NCBI RefSeq assembly: GCF_016793705.1
Contig: NZ_JAEULO010000001.1
Coordinates: 93,238 to 157,237, forward strand
Length of the DNA: 64,000 nt
From: Tabrizicola sp.
GTDB taxonomy: Bacteria > Pseudomonadota > Alphaproteobacteria > Rhodobacterales > Rhodobacteraceae
Reading direction: 5' to 3'
Shown here: piece by piece, positions 53,684-61,980 of the stretch
How the letters are laid out: every line of letters begins with the position of its first letter
Numbering within the stretch: the first letter of the stretch is position 1
Made by a program: the position numbers and the translations under genes
Notes under the pieces: model-generated
The model's database searches: none
The model's input: the letters and a program-made list of their open reading frames with translations, nothing else
Told to the model about the DNA's origin: nothing

Positions 53684-53716
53684 GCCGTCCTCGGGGCATC
53701 GAGCCCCTCGGACGGC
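53684..53716 (+). promoter_or_regulatory. stem-loop after metK
   Basis: GCCGTCC-TC-GGGGC, loop ATCGA, GCCCC-TC-GGACGGC: twelve base pairs with a symmetric 2x2 internal loop, starting eight bases after the metK stop. No T-run follows. It could protect the metK mRNA 3' end ahead of the terminator at 53769. Confidence 0.45.
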
Positions 53717-53768
53717 GTCGCCACTTCGGGCTCCGGTCGCGCTTGACCCTTGGCCCGTGCTCTGCTTG

Positions 53769-53797
53769 AAGGCCCCGGATCACTTCCGGGGCCTTTC
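53769..53797 (+). terminator. rho-independent terminator ending just before trmB
   Basis: AAGGCCCCGG - ATCACTT - CCGGGGCCTT followed by TCT. The arms are identical to those of the terminator at 48182. The T-run is short and the trmB start lies three bases beyond, so some read-through into trmB is likely, or the stem also affects trmB translation. Confidence 0.7.
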
Positions 53798-53799
53798 TC

Positions 53800-54486
53800 A
53801 TGTCCGACACCGGCACCCGCCGCAACTTCTATGGCCGCATCCACGGCAAGACCCTGCGCGCCAGCCAGAAGGACTATCTGGCCGAGGATCTGGGTCCGCT
53901 GACCCTGCGCGGGGTGACGGTGGCCGAGAACCCCGCACGATCGGTCCTGGACCTGGGCTTCGTCAAGGGTCCGCTGTGGCTGGAGGTCGGTTTCGGCGGC
54001 GGCGAGCATCTGGTGCATATGGCGGCGCGGAACCCCGATGTGACGATCCTCGGGGCCGAACCCTTCGTGAACGGCATCGCGATGCTTCTGGGCAAGATCC
54101 GGGGGGCGGGGGTGAAGAACCTGTGGCTCCACCCCGGCGATGTGCGCGACCTCTTCGACGTGCTGCCCGATGCCTGCCTGTCGAAGGTCTTCCTCAACTA
54201 CCCCGACCCCTGGCCAAAGGCCCGCCATCACCGCCGCCGCTTCGTGACACCCGATTACCTATTACCCCTGGCCCGTATCACCAAGCCGGGGTCGGAGTTC
54301 CGTGTGGCGACCGACATCCCCGACTACGTGCGCCAGACGCTGGAGGAGGTGCCGCCCGCAGGGTTCGATCTGGTGCGGCAGGCGGGGCCGGGCGGGGCCT
54401 GGGACGACTGGTTTTCCACCCGCTACGAGCAGAAGGCCCTGCGCGAGGGTCGCGAGCCGCATTACCTGACCTTCCACCGGGCCTGA
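53800..54486 (+). CDS. trmB: tRNA (guanine-N7-)-methyltransferase TrmB
   Basis: 228 residues. SAM-binding [18 protein letters not shown] (~65-82), the family signature [17 protein letters not shown] (~131-147), and a C-terminal [16 protein letters not shown]. It methylates G46 in the variable loop of tRNAs. It starts directly after a terminator stem; no clear Shine-Dalgarno is visible because that place is taken by the stem, which is unusual. Confidence 0.94.
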   Translation: MSDTGTRRNFYGRIHGKTLRASQKDYLAEDLGPLTLRGVTVAENPARSVLDLGFVKGPLWLEVGFGGGEHLVHMAARNPDVTILGAEPFVNGIAMLLGKIRGAGVKNLWLHPGDVRDLFDVLPDACLSKVFLNYPDPWPKARHHRRRFVTPDYLLPLARITKPGSEFRVATDIPDYVRQTLEEVPPAGFDLVRQAGPGGAWDDWFSTRYEQKALREGREPHYLTFHRA

Positions 54487-54590
54487 CCCGCCGGTTTCGA
54501 AAACTCCGGACTGATTTCCTCGAAGAAATCGGGGTCGCGCCCCGCATCCGCTTGCGCTATCAGGCATCCCGGAAGCAAGGGGAGACGACG

Positions 54591-55937
54591 ATGTCCGGCC
54601 ATGGTGACGCGCAACCGATGAAATCCCGCAAGTCCGGGCCGTTGCGCGGCGTGGCCGAGGTGCCGGGGGACAAGTCGATCTCGCACCGCTCGCTGATCTT
54701 CGGGGCGATGGCGGTGGGCGAGACGCGGATCACCGGGCTTCTGGAAGGACAGGACGTGCTGGATACCGCGAAGGCAATGCGGGCCTTCGGGGCCACGGTC
54801 ACGCGGCATGGCGAGGGGGCCTGGACCGTGAACGGCGTGGGGGTCGGGGGCTTCCGCGAACCGGCGGATGTGATCGACTGCGGCAATTCCGGCACGGGGG
54901 TGCGGCTGATCATGGGGACGATGGCGACGACGCCGATCACCGCGACCTTCACCGGGGACGCATCCTTGCGCAAGCGGCCGATGGGCCGGGTGACGGACCC
55001 GCTGTCGCTGTTCGGGACCCGCGCCTATGGGCGGCAGGGCGGGCGGCTGCCGATGACGGTGGTGGGCGCGGCGAACCCGGTGCCGGTGCGCTATGCCCTG
55101 CCGGTGGCCTCGGCGCAGGTGAAGTCGGCGGTACTGCTGGCCGGCCTGAACGCGCCGGGCGAGACGGTGGTGATCGAGAAGGAATCGACGCGGGACCATT
55201 CGGAGCGGATGCTCATCGGCTTCGGGGCGCGGCTGTCGGTCGAGAAGACCGGGGAGGGGCATGTCATCACCCTGACCGGCCAGCCCGAGCTGCGGCCGCA
55301 GACGGTGGAAGTGCCGCGCGATCCGTCCTCGGCAGCCTTCCCGGTCTGCGCGGCGCTGGTCGTCGAGGGGTCGGATATCCTGGTGCCGGGGGTCAGCCAG
55401 AACCTGACGCGGAACGGGCTGTACCTGACGCTGGTCGAGATGGGCGCGGAGATCGAGTTCCTTCAACCCCGCGAAGAGGGGGGCGAGCCGGTCGCCGACC
55501 TTCGGGTGCGGTTCAGCGGGAACATGAAGGGGATCGAGGTGCCGCCGGAGCGGGCGCCGTCGATGATCGACGAATACCCGGTCCTGTCGGTGGTCGCGGC
55601 CTTCTCGCATGGCAAGACGGTGATGCGGGGGGTCAAGGAACTGCGGGTCAAGGAAAGCGACCGGATCGATGCGATGGCGCGGGGGCTGGAGGCCTGCGGC
55701 GTGCGGATCGAGGAAGACGAGGACACGCTGATCGTGCACGGGATGGGACCCGGCGGCGTGCCGGGGGGGGCAACCTGCGCCACCCATATCGACCACCGGA
55801 TCGCGATGTCGTTCCTGGTCTGCGGGCTGGCGGCGAAGGCCCCGGTCGGGGTGGACGACGGCTCGCCGATCCAGACCTCTTTCCCGGTCTTCGAGGGGTT
55901 GATGCGGGGCCTTGGGGCCGAGATCGAGCGGGGCTGA
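54591..55937 (+). CDS. aroA: 3-phosphoshikimate 1-carboxyvinyltransferase (class II EPSP synthase)
   Basis: 448 residues from ATG 54591 (AAGGGGAG upstream); the longer open frame is an over-extension through trm[60 protein letters not shown] and [13 protein letters not shown] are close to the class II enzymes of Agrobacterium type. The phosphoenolpyruvate loop reads GNSGTGVRL, with Gly where the glyphosate-tolerant CP4 enzyme has Ala100. It makes EPSP in the shikimate pathway. Confidence 0.95.
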   Translation: MSGHGDAQPMKSRKSGPLRGVAEVPGDKSISHRSLIFGAMAVGETRITGLLEGQDVLDTAKAMRAFGATVTRHGEGAWTVNGVGVGGFREPADVIDCGNSGTGVRLIMGTMATTPITATFTGDASLRKRPMGRVTDPLSLFGTRAYGRQGGRLPMTVVGAANPVPVRYALPVASAQVKSAVLLAGLNAPGETVVIEKESTRDHSERMLIGFGARLSVEKTGEGHVITLTGQPELRPQTVEVPRDPSSAAFPVCAALVVEGSDILVPGVSQNLTRNGLYLTLVEMGAEIEFLQPREEGGEPVADLRVRFSGNMKGIEVPPERAPSMIDEYPVLSVVAAFSHGKTVMRGVKELRVKESDRIDAMARGLEACGVRIEEDEDTLIVHGMGPGGVPGGATCATHIDHRIAMSFLVCGLAAKAPVGVDDGSPIQTSFPVFEGLMRGLGAEIERG

Positions 55938-55955
55938 CCTCGGCCCGCCCCGGCG

Positions 55956-56033
55956 TCAGAAGACGTCGAGCAGGTAGAGGATGATGATGATCGGGATCGG
56001 GATGCCGATCAGCCAGGCGAGGACGCCTTTCAT
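55956..56033 (-). CDS. 25-residue small membrane protein
   Basis: ATG 56033-56031 opens a 25-codon frame ending TGA 55958-55956: MKGVLAWLIGIP then IPIIIILYLLDVF. A strong Shine-Dalgarno AAGGAG lies seven bases upstream of the ATG, which decides in favour of a gene. The whole peptide is one hydrophobic helix with a central IPIPI kink and an acidic end. Function unknown. It lies 18 bp from the convergent aroA stop and is preceded by one copy of the duplicated promoter module (56102-56175). Confidence 0.7.
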   Translation of the reverse strand: MKGVLAWLIGIPIPIIIILYLLDVF

Positions 56034-56101
56034 GGGGTGACTCCTTCGGATGGTTGGTTGCCGGATCAACGCGGGGTGATGCGGGGCGGTTCCCTTGGCT
56101 G

Positions 56102-56175
56102 TGTCCACGGTGGACAATTCCGGATTTCAAAGCAACACCAACAGGTTGATCGCGGCCGTTAGGGTGGGGTTAAGG
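56102..56175 (-). repeat. promoter module copy 1 (palindrome plus CtrA-like box)
   Basis: The 15-bp palindrome TGTCCAC-G-GTGGACA (56102-56116) is followed at 56158-56175 by GTTAGGGTGGGGTTAAGG. On the minus strand the latter reads TTAA-CCCCACC-CTAA, one base from the CtrA consensus TTAA-N7-TTAA. The module lies 69 bp upstream of the 25-residue peptide gene. A second copy with the same order and spacing is at 57580-57652. Confidence 0.6.
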
Positions 56176-56203
56176 TTTGTCATCTGTGGTGCAGACAGCA
56201 AAG

Positions 56204-56228
56204 CGGGCGCGCCGGTGAGGCGCGCCCG
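56204..56228 (-). terminator. hairpin after the DUF3309-like gene
   Basis: CGGGCGCGCC - GGTGA - GGCGCGCCCG with perfect 10-bp arms, 26 bp downstream of the small-protein gene at 56255 on the minus strand. Neither side has a proper T-run (GCTTTGC on the minus strand, TTTGCG on the plus strand). Confidence 0.55.
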
Positions 56229-56254
56229 TTTGCGTTCGGGGGCTTGGAGGACCG

Positions 56255-56413
56255 CTAGACCCGGCCCATCAGGACGAGGATCAGCAGGATGACGACGATC
56301 ACCCCCACCGCACCGGAGGGGCCATAGCCCCAGCCGCTGGAATAGCCCCAGTTCGGCAGCGCGCCGATGAGGATCAGGATCAGCACGATCAGGAGGATGG
56401 TACCGAGAGACAT
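56255..56413 (-). CDS. DUF3309-like small membrane protein
   Basis: 52 residues from ATG 56413: two hydrophobic stretches (TILLIVLILILIGALP and GVIVVILLILVLMGR) joined by the Gly/Tyr/Trp-rich loop NWGYSSGWGYGPSG. This is the layout of the DUF3309 family, common and uncharacterised in proteobacteria, often stress-induced. The Shine-Dalgarno is weak (AAAGGCG). Stands alone between the 25-residue peptide gene and the hydrolase at 56626. Confidence 0.75.
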   Translation of the reverse strand: MSLGTILLIVLILILIGALPNWGYSSGWGYGPSGAVGVIVVILLILVLMGRV

Positions 56414-56625
56414 GGATGGTCGCCTTTCGCTTGGGGCCGGACAGCGTCCGGGTCGGCGGAAGAACGCGCAGGGGTAGGAATGGGTTCCGGGCAGGCGATG
56501 GGCCGCACCCATCCGCCGGGGCGTCGGGGCCCTCGGCCGGGCTCAGGGGCAGCGCCAGGCGCGGTGAGGTGTCTCCGAAATACTCCGACCGCGCGATGCT
56601 CCCTGCGGCCACTGCGGGGCCGGTT

Positions 56626-57537
56626 CTAGAACGGCCAGCGGTCTTTGGCGAAGGCGGTGATCGTTTCGGTGATCCGCCGGAAACTTGCTGCCGCGCGCGG
56701 GACAGAGTGGCGCGCGCGGAGGTGGCCGTGGACGAGGCCCTTGTCGACGCATGAAGCTGCGCGGCCTCCGGCGGTGACGATCTTCTGCGCGTACTCTTTC
56801 GCGTCGTCGGCGAGGGGGTCGCATTCGGCAGAGATCGCAAGGGTCATCGGCAGGCCGGTGAAATCGGTATCCCGAAGCGGGCTGACGGTCGGGTCGGCTT
56901 CGGGCGGGGGCCCGCCATGCCGGACGACCTTGTAGAAGAGCACGTCGTCGCGCGTCAGCATCGGGGCGCTGGCGTGGATCAGGTAGCTGCCGCGGTTCTC
57001 GTCGCCGCCGAGGCCGGGGTAGATCAGGACCTGGCCCTTGATCTGTCTGGTCTCCTTGCGGAGGGCATGGCAGGCGGCGGCGGCAAGGTTGGCTCCGGCG
57101 CTGTCTCCCGCCAGGATCAGCGGGCCCCTTGCGGCCAGGGCACGGGCCACGGCGCAGGCGTCGTCGAAGGCGGCGGGGTGAAGGTGCTCGGGGGAGAGGC
57201 GGTAGTCGGCGGCGACGACGGTCAGGCCGGTGGCCGCCCTTATGTCGGCGCAGATGCCGTCGTGGGAGTGGAGGCCTCCGACGACGAAACCGCCGCCGTG
57301 GAGGTAGAGGACGGTGGGTTCCTGGCCCGGGTAGATGCGGCAGGGGACGCCGGCGATGGGCTGGTCGTGGGAGGTGACGCCGGGCGGGTAGGGGGCGTCG
57401 AAGGCGGCGCACATCCGGTCGTAGATCGCCCGCTGCTCGGCGATGGAGAGGGTGGCGGTGTCGGGCGGGTAGGAGGCGTTGGTTTTCTCGATGAAGGCCC
57501 AGGTGGGGGCGTCGATGAGGGTCTGGTAGTCGGTCAT
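56626..57537 (-). CDS. alpha/beta hydrolase (hormone-sensitive lipase/Aes type)
   Basis: 303 residues from ATG 57537 with GGAGG upstream; the frame to 57711 is an over-extension. HGGG oxyanion motif at residues 80-83, nucleophile Ser146 in GDSAGAN, an acid in CDPLADDA (~244) and His in GLVHGHLR (~270). Carboxylesterase of family IV; the substrate is unknown. No signal peptide. Copy 2 of the promoter module lies 43 bp upstream. Confidence 0.88.
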   Translation of the reverse strand: MTDYQTLIDAPTWAFIEKTNASYPPDTATLSIAEQRAIYDRMCAAFDAPYPPGVTSHDQPIAGVPCRIYPGQEPTVLYLHGGGFVVGGLHSHDGICADIRAATGLTVVAADYRLSPEHLHPAAFDDACAVARALAARGPLILAGDSAGANLAAAACHALRKETRQIKGQVLIYPGLGGDENRGSYLIHASAPMLTRDDVLFYKVVRHGGPPPEADPTVSPLRDTDFTGLPMTLAISAECDPLADDAKEYAQKIVTAGGRAASCVDKGLVHGHLRARHSVPRAAASFRRITETITAFAKDRWPF

Positions 57538-57579
57538 GGGAGCCTCCGTTCCTCGGAGTGTAGGGGCCGCAAGGGGGGC

Positions 57580-57652
57580 TGTCCACGGTGGACAGGATTT
57601 CGAGGTCAGGGAAATCAAGGGGTTGGGTGTGGGCGTTAGGGCGGGGTTAAGG
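57580..57652 (-). repeat. promoter module copy 2 (palindrome plus CtrA-like box)
   Basis: TGTCCAC-G-GTGGACA at 57580-57594 and GTTAGGGCGGGGTTAAGG at 57635-57652, 55 bp from start to start (56 bp in copy 1). On the minus strand the box reads TTAA-CCCCGCC-CTAA. It precedes the hydrolase gene starting at 57537. The DNA between the two elements is only loosely similar in the two copies. Confidence 0.6.
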
Positions 57653-57758
57653 GTTGGGGCCATTGAAGAGCAAACAGGGCCAATGGCAAGGTGCACGGGC
57701 GCACAAGGCACGTTCGCCCGACAGGTCTGCGCCCGTGCAAAAGTGCAACCGCGCGCCT

Positions 57759-58706
57759 TCAGGCAGCCGAGCCTGGTCCCCCCTCGTTCTCAGCCGATTC
57801 CCCGGCGACCGGTCCGACGGGATCACCCGTCGCGGCAGCGGCGCGCGCGGCCTGAGCATCGTCAAAGGCTATCTCCACCGCGAGCAGTTCTTCATCCCGC
57901 GCCGCGCGCCATCGGTGCATGACCGTTTCATTGGCAAGAATGATGGCGATCAGAGCCAGGGTTGCAATGATCTTGGAGTTGGCCGCCGTCATCCCGATGC
58001 CGGCGAGATGCTCGGGAAATGAGACGGGAAGCACGGTCAGAGCGAGGATCAGCAGTGTTGCCACCATCATGCAGGCAATGCGAAGGAGGTGCGGACGTTC
58101 AAGCCAATAGTGCCGGGCGGCTGCCTGTCGCCCAAGGTGCAACGCGCAGCGGGGATCCTCTTCCGGCAGATCGCACTCGAATTCCGCGAAGATCCGGCGC
58201 AGGTTCTCGCGCATGATCTCGTTGCCGAAGATGTCCTGACAAGACAGGGCGAGCATTGCGAGGGCGAAGAGCGATGGATAGTTCAAAAGCGCAGCCAGCA
58301 GGACGAAGACGACGACAATTCCGACGGCCAGAACCTTGACGTAGCGCTTGTTTGTCACCTTTTCCCAATCGGTGGGGGACTGTCCTTCCGGGTAAAGACC
58401 GTCAAGGATGTCCATCTCGTTCAGGGTGTGCGCACGGTAGCTCCAGAGCCAGAAGTAGAGCGAGAACGCGAGAAAGATTCCGGGCCACTGGTCGAGCAGA
58501 AACCAGTAGTTCGTTGCGGTGAAGATCAGCAGGGAATGGTCGAAATCGTCGAGATCGAAGCCGTCGAACACCCCCGGATAACCAAGTGCCCATTGTGCGA
58601 CGATTGCGAAGAGCCCGGTCGAGATCAGCCAATCGGAAAGGTTCGAGGCTCGGCGGAGCCGGTTGACGACGCGTTTGTCCCGAGGGTCCGATTTGGGCTT
58701 CTTCAT
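57759..58706 (-). CDS. hypothetical multi-pass membrane protein
   Basis: 315 residues with six or so hydrophobic segments (~28-45, ~80-97, ~130-150, ~150-165, ~215-235, ~245-262) and an acidic/Ala-rich C-terminal tail. No family recognised. The start overlaps the stop of the lipoprotein-hydrolase gene (ATGA, 58703-58706), so the two are coupled and probably act together. Confidence 0.72.
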   Translation of the reverse strand: MKKPKSDPRDKRVVNRLRRASNLSDWLISTGLFAIVAQWALGYPGVFDGFDLDDFDHSLLIFTATNYWFLLDQWPGIFLAFSLYFWLWSYRAHTLNEMDILDGLYPEGQSPTDWEKVTNKRYVKVLAVGIVVVFVLLAALLNYPSLFALAMLALSCQDIFGNEIMRENLRRIFAEFECDLPEEDPRCALHLGRQAAARHYWLERPHLLRIACMMVATLLILALTVLPVSFPEHLAGIGMTAANSKIIATLALIAIILANETVMHRWRAARDEELLAVEIAFDDAQAARAAAATGDPVGPVAGESAENEGGPGSAA

Positions 58707-59608
58707 CCGCAGGGTCCGCTGTCTCCTTCTGCGGCGAAGTATGAGCCGATTCGCATCAGGATGTCAGAATTTGATTGGAAGACGAGATGCCCGTCTTCTG
58801 GCAGAAGGCAAAGGGCGGCATCGAAACGCCGGGCCAGCCGCTCGGCGCCGGATGGCGGAAAGACCGGGTCCCTTGCGCCGTGGAAGAAGGCGATCCGTGC
58901 CTGGGTTCCGGTCGCCTGCGGCGAGAGCGTCCAGAAGAGGAGACTGCCGGACTGGGCGCGCCCCTTACCTTCGCCGGGGGCCACGACCCGTCCCAGCAGG
59001 ATATCCTCGAGCCGGTTGGCCATCGCGCGCTTCTCGGGCATCTTGCGCCAACCGGTGCCGAGATAGAGCGTCTTGTAATACTCTTCCCAGATTGCCTGCT
59101 TCTCGAGACTGCCGATCCGGATCGCGCCCGCAGCAACCGTGACACCGCCGCGCAGCGCCGCGAGAATCGCACCGGGAAACGGGGTGGGAGAGGAGACGGC
59201 GGCCACCGTCACCCGCTTGCCGTCCGAGATGCGCCAGGCCGCCTCAAGCGCGATGGCCGAGCCGGTGGAATATCCGAGCAGGTTGATCCGTGCGTCGGGA
59301 TAGCGGTTCGCATAGTCGGCGACCCAGCCGGCAGATCGTTGGACATCGAGACCGGGTGAAACTGGCTGCCCCTGCATTCCCGGCAGGCGGTATTCGACCA
59401 CCAGATGCTCGGGTCCGGCCCAATCCTGCGCCGGGCGAAAGATTTCGGCGGTCGTCAGTGCGCCCGGCAGCAGGAAAGTGATCGTCCGGGGCTGCGTCGG
59501 GGTTTGGGCCGCAGCGGTGTAGAGCGGCGGCGTCACATCAACCGGGCGAGCGGCACAGGCGGACAGCACCATCGCGAAAAGCGCCGGTGCCGTACAGGCC
59601 AGTCTCAT
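58703..59608 (-). CDS. lipoprotein with alpha/beta-hydrolase fold
   Basis: 301 residues. Signal peptide with lipobox LSAC, lipid-bearing Cys18. Hydrolase elements: ITFLLPGALTT (43-53), nucleophile elbow LGYSTGSA with Ser114, FFHGARDPVFP (Asp, ~255) and LPEDGHLVF (His, ~279). Membrane-anchored esterase of unknown substrate. The start codon overlaps the stop of the decayed EttA fragment at 59605. It is coupled to the membrane-protein gene downstream. Confidence 0.82.
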   Translation of the reverse strand: MRLACTAPALFAMVLSACAARPVDVTPPLYTAAAQTPTQPRTITFLLPGALTTAEIFRPAQDWAGPEHLVVEYRLPGMQGQPVSPGLDVQRSAGWVADYANRYPDARINLLGYSTGSAIALEAAWRISDGKRVTVAAVSSPTPFPGAILAALRGGVTVAAGAIRIGSLEKQAIWEEYYKTLYLGTGWRKMPEKRAMANRLEDILLGRVVAPGEGKGRAQSGSLLFWTLSPQATGTQARIAFFHGARDPVFPPSGAERLARRFDAALCLLPEDGHLVFQSNSDILMRIGSYFAAEGDSGPCG

Positions 59609-59796
59609 ATGGCGAGCCGCTTGTATGTCATACGCTTAGGCTCCAGCACATCCGGTCGCAGACTCCGAACTCTGTCGTTCTCGCAAGCGTCGAAGTTGCC
59701 CCCGAACCATTCCACAGGCGCATCGCCTCCGAAAGCCAAATTGTAGGTGCAGAGGCGGTCGGGAAAGACGCTGTCGTGGCCGATGATGATCGCACG
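59605..59796 (-). pseudogene. decayed copy of the ettA 3' end
   Basis: Read on the minus strand from about 59796 to TGA 59605 the frame gives PDRLCTYNLAFGGDAPVEWF, then GGNFDACENDRVRSLRPDVL and EPKRMTYKRLAI. This matches the last ~60 residues of the intact EttA at 60186 (LDRLCTHILAFEGDAHVEWF ... ALEPKRVKYKRFAR) with scattered substitutions. Homology stops abruptly near 59796. There is no ATPase domain, so it cannot function; it marks an old duplication or rearrangement. Confidence 0.8.
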
Positions 59797-59843
59797 CTAC
59801 GGACAGTCGGGGTGATGGAGCGCTGAAGCGGAGCCTGGGGGAG

Positions 59844-59886
59844 GTGGGGTAGACCCCCACGCGAGAGAGTCGGGGTGAACCCCGAC
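59844..59886. repeat. paired hairpins after the 100-residue secreted protein gene
   Basis: GTGGGG-TAGAC-CCCCAC (59844-59860) and GTCGGGGT-GA-ACCCCGAC (59869-59886), both with perfect arms, directly after the stop at 59887 (minus strand). Wording such as GGGGTGAACCCCGACCTACG is, from memory, a frequent intergenic element in Rhodobacteraceae; it may serve as a 3' end here. Confidence 0.5.
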
Positions 59887-60189
59887 CTACGGCTGGGCGA
59901 AATCCGGTTTTGGGAAGTCCAGCGAGCCGGTGGTGCACTGGTGCCACTCCATCTCGAACCCCGCCTGGCCCTCCTTGCCAAGGCACCAGCCGCGCCGGAA
60001 GAGGAGGTAGCCGACATAGTCGCGGGCGCCGCAGGCCTGCCAGGTTTCGGTATCATCGCCCGAACCGCCGCGGCAGCGGGTGTTCAGCGTGGCCTCGTCC
60101 TGGAGGAGCTGCGTCGTTTCGGCGTCCTGCGCGAGGGCGGGGGAGGCCGCGCCCAGAGCGACCGCGGCGGAGAGGGCGAGGGCCCTCAC
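59887..60189 (-). CDS. small secreted hypothetical protein
   Basis: 100 residues. Signal peptide MRALALSAAVALGAASPALA; the mature 80 residues contain four Cys (CRGG, WQACGARDY, RRGWCLGKEG, HQCTTGS), so two disulfides are possible. The spacing resembles small periplasmic DUF4189/DUF-type proteins, but no family is assigned. The start overlaps the ettA stop (ATGA, 60186-60189), giving translational coupling to ettA. Confidence 0.75.
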   Translation of the reverse strand: MRALALSAAVALGAASPALAQDAETTQLLQDEATLNTRCRGGSGDDTETWQACGARDYVGYLLFRRGWCLGKEGQAGFEMEWHQCTTGSLDFPKPDFAQP

Positions 60190-61841
60190 CTCGCGAACCG
60201 CTTGTACTTCACCCGCTTCGGCTCCAGCGCGTCGGGGCCCAGGCGGCGGACCTTGTCGTCCTCATAGGCCTGGAAGTTGCCTTCGAACCATTCGACATGG
60301 GCATCGCCCTCGAAGGCGAGGATATGGGTGCAGAGCCGGTCGAGGAAGAAGCGGTCGTGGCTGATGATGATCGCGCAGCCGGCGAAGTCTTCGATGGCGG
60401 CCTCCAGCGCCTGCAGCGTTTCCACGTCCAGGTCGTTGGTCGGTTCGTCGAGCAGCAACACGTTGCCGCCCGACTTCAACAGCTTGGCCATGTGGACGCG
60501 GTTGCGTTCGCCGCCCGACAACAGGCCGACCTTCTTCTGCTGGTCGGTGCCCTTGAAGTTGAACGCGCCCGTATAGACGCGGGAGTTCATCGCCATGTCG
60601 CCCAGGTGGATGACCTCGGCGCCGCCGGAGATTTCCTCCCAGACGTTCTTCGCTGGGTCCAAAGCGTCGCGGGACTGGTCGACGTAGGCGAGCTTCACCG
60701 TCTCGCCCAGCTTGATCGTGCCTTCATCCGGGGGTTCCTGCCCGGTGATCATGCGGAAGAGGGTGGATTTCCCCGCGCCGTTCGGGCCGATGACGCCGAC
60801 GATGGCGCCCGGCGGGACGGTGAAGGACAGGTCCTCGATCAGAAGCTTGTCGCCCATGTGTTTCTTCAGGCCCGTAACCTCGATCACCTTGTTCCCAAGG
60901 CGCTCGCCGTTCGGGATGATGATCTGCGCGGTGGTGGCGCGTTCGGTGACGGTCTGGCCGGCCATCTCGTTATAGCGGTTGAGACGGGCCTTGCCCTTGG
61001 CCTGACGGGCCTTGGCACCAGAGCGGATCCACTCCAACTCCTTTTCCAGGGCCTTCTGCTTGGTCTTGTCCTCACGCGCTTCCTGCTGCATCCGCTTGGC
61101 CTTCTGGTCCAGCCAGGCAGAGTAGTTGCCTTCGTAAGGAATGCCCCGGCCGCGGTCCAACTCCAGGATCCAGCCGGTGATGTCGTCCAGGAAATAGCGG
61201 TCGTGGGTGACGATCAGGATCGTGCCCTTGTAGTCGATCAGGTGCTTTTGCAGCCAGGCGATGGATTCGGCGTCAAGGTGGTTGGTCGGTTCGTCGAGAA
61301 GCAGCATGTCGGGCTTTTCGAGGAGGAGCTTGCAGAGCGCGACGCGGCGGCGTTCCCCGCCCGAAAGGGTGGTGACATCGGCATCATCGGGCGGGCAGCG
61401 GAGGGCGTCCATCGCGACGCCGACGGTCGCCTCAAGCTCCCACAGGTTGCCGGCGTCGATCTGGTCCTGCAGGGCGGCCATCTCGTCGGCGGTTTCGTCC
61501 GAGTAGTTCATGGCGAGTTCGTTGTAGCGGTCGAGGATCGCCTGCTGTTCGGCCACGCCAAGCATGACGTTTTCCTTGGCGGTGAGCTTGGGGTCGAGAT
61601 GTGGCTCCTGCGCGAGGTAGCCGACCTTTGCCCCTTTTGCGGCCCAGGCCTCGCCTTTGAAGTCCTTGTCCATCCCGGCCATGATCTTCAAGAGCGTGGA
61701 TTTCCCCGCGCCGTTGACGCCGACGACGCCGATCTTCACGCCGGGCAGGAAGTTCAGGTGGATGTTCTCGAAGCAGGTCTTGCCGCCCGGGTAGGTCTTG
61801 GAGACGTTCTCCATGTGGTAGACGTATTGATAGCTGGCCAT
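60186..61841 (-). CDS. ettA: energy-dependent translational throttle protein EttA (ABC-F)
   Basis: 551 residues from ATG 61841. Two ABC domains without membrane parts: Walker A GVNGAGKST (41-49) and GPNGAGKST (~345), signatures LSGGERRR and LSGGERNR, Walker B MLLLDEPTNHLD and VLLLDEPTNDLD. The linker is basic (KRMQQEAREDKTKQKALEKE). The N-terminus MASYQYVYHMENVSKTYPGGK is typical for EttA, which binds the ribosomal E site and gates elongation with the energy state. A decayed copy of its 3' end lies at 59605-59796. Confidence 0.94.
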   Translation of the reverse strand: MASYQYVYHMENVSKTYPGGKTCFENIHLNFLPGVKIGVVGVNGAGKSTLLKIMAGMDKDFKGEAWAAKGAKVGYLAQEPHLDPKLTAKENVMLGVAEQQAILDRYNELAMNYSDETADEMAALQDQIDAGNLWELEATVGVAMDALRCPPDDADVTTLSGGERRRVALCKLLLEKPDMLLLDEPTNHLDAESIAWLQKHLIDYKGTILIVTHDRYFLDDITGWILELDRGRGIPYEGNYSAWLDQKAKRMQQEAREDKTKQKALEKELEWIRSGAKARQAKGKARLNRYNEMAGQTVTERATTAQIIIPNGERLGNKVIEVTGLKKHMGDKLLIEDLSFTVPPGAIVGVIGPNGAGKSTLFRMITGQEPPDEGTIKLGETVKLAYVDQSRDALDPAKNVWEEISGGAEVIHLGDMAMNSRVYTGAFNFKGTDQQKKVGLLSGGERNRVHMAKLLKSGGNVLLLDEPTNDLDVETLQALEAAIEDFAGCAIIISHDRFFLDRLCTHILAFEGDAHVEWFEGNFQAYEDDKVRRLGPDALEPKRVKYKRFAR

Positions 61842-61980
61842 GACGTACTCCGGGGATCCTTGGGTTGGCGCGTATGTAGCGATTGTTCCGGCCAAGGGCA
61901 ACGGGAGCGGTCAGCAGCACCAGCCAAGGCCAGGGGCCGCCCAGGGCCGCCCCGCGAAGGTGGCAAGACAGACGGGCAGA

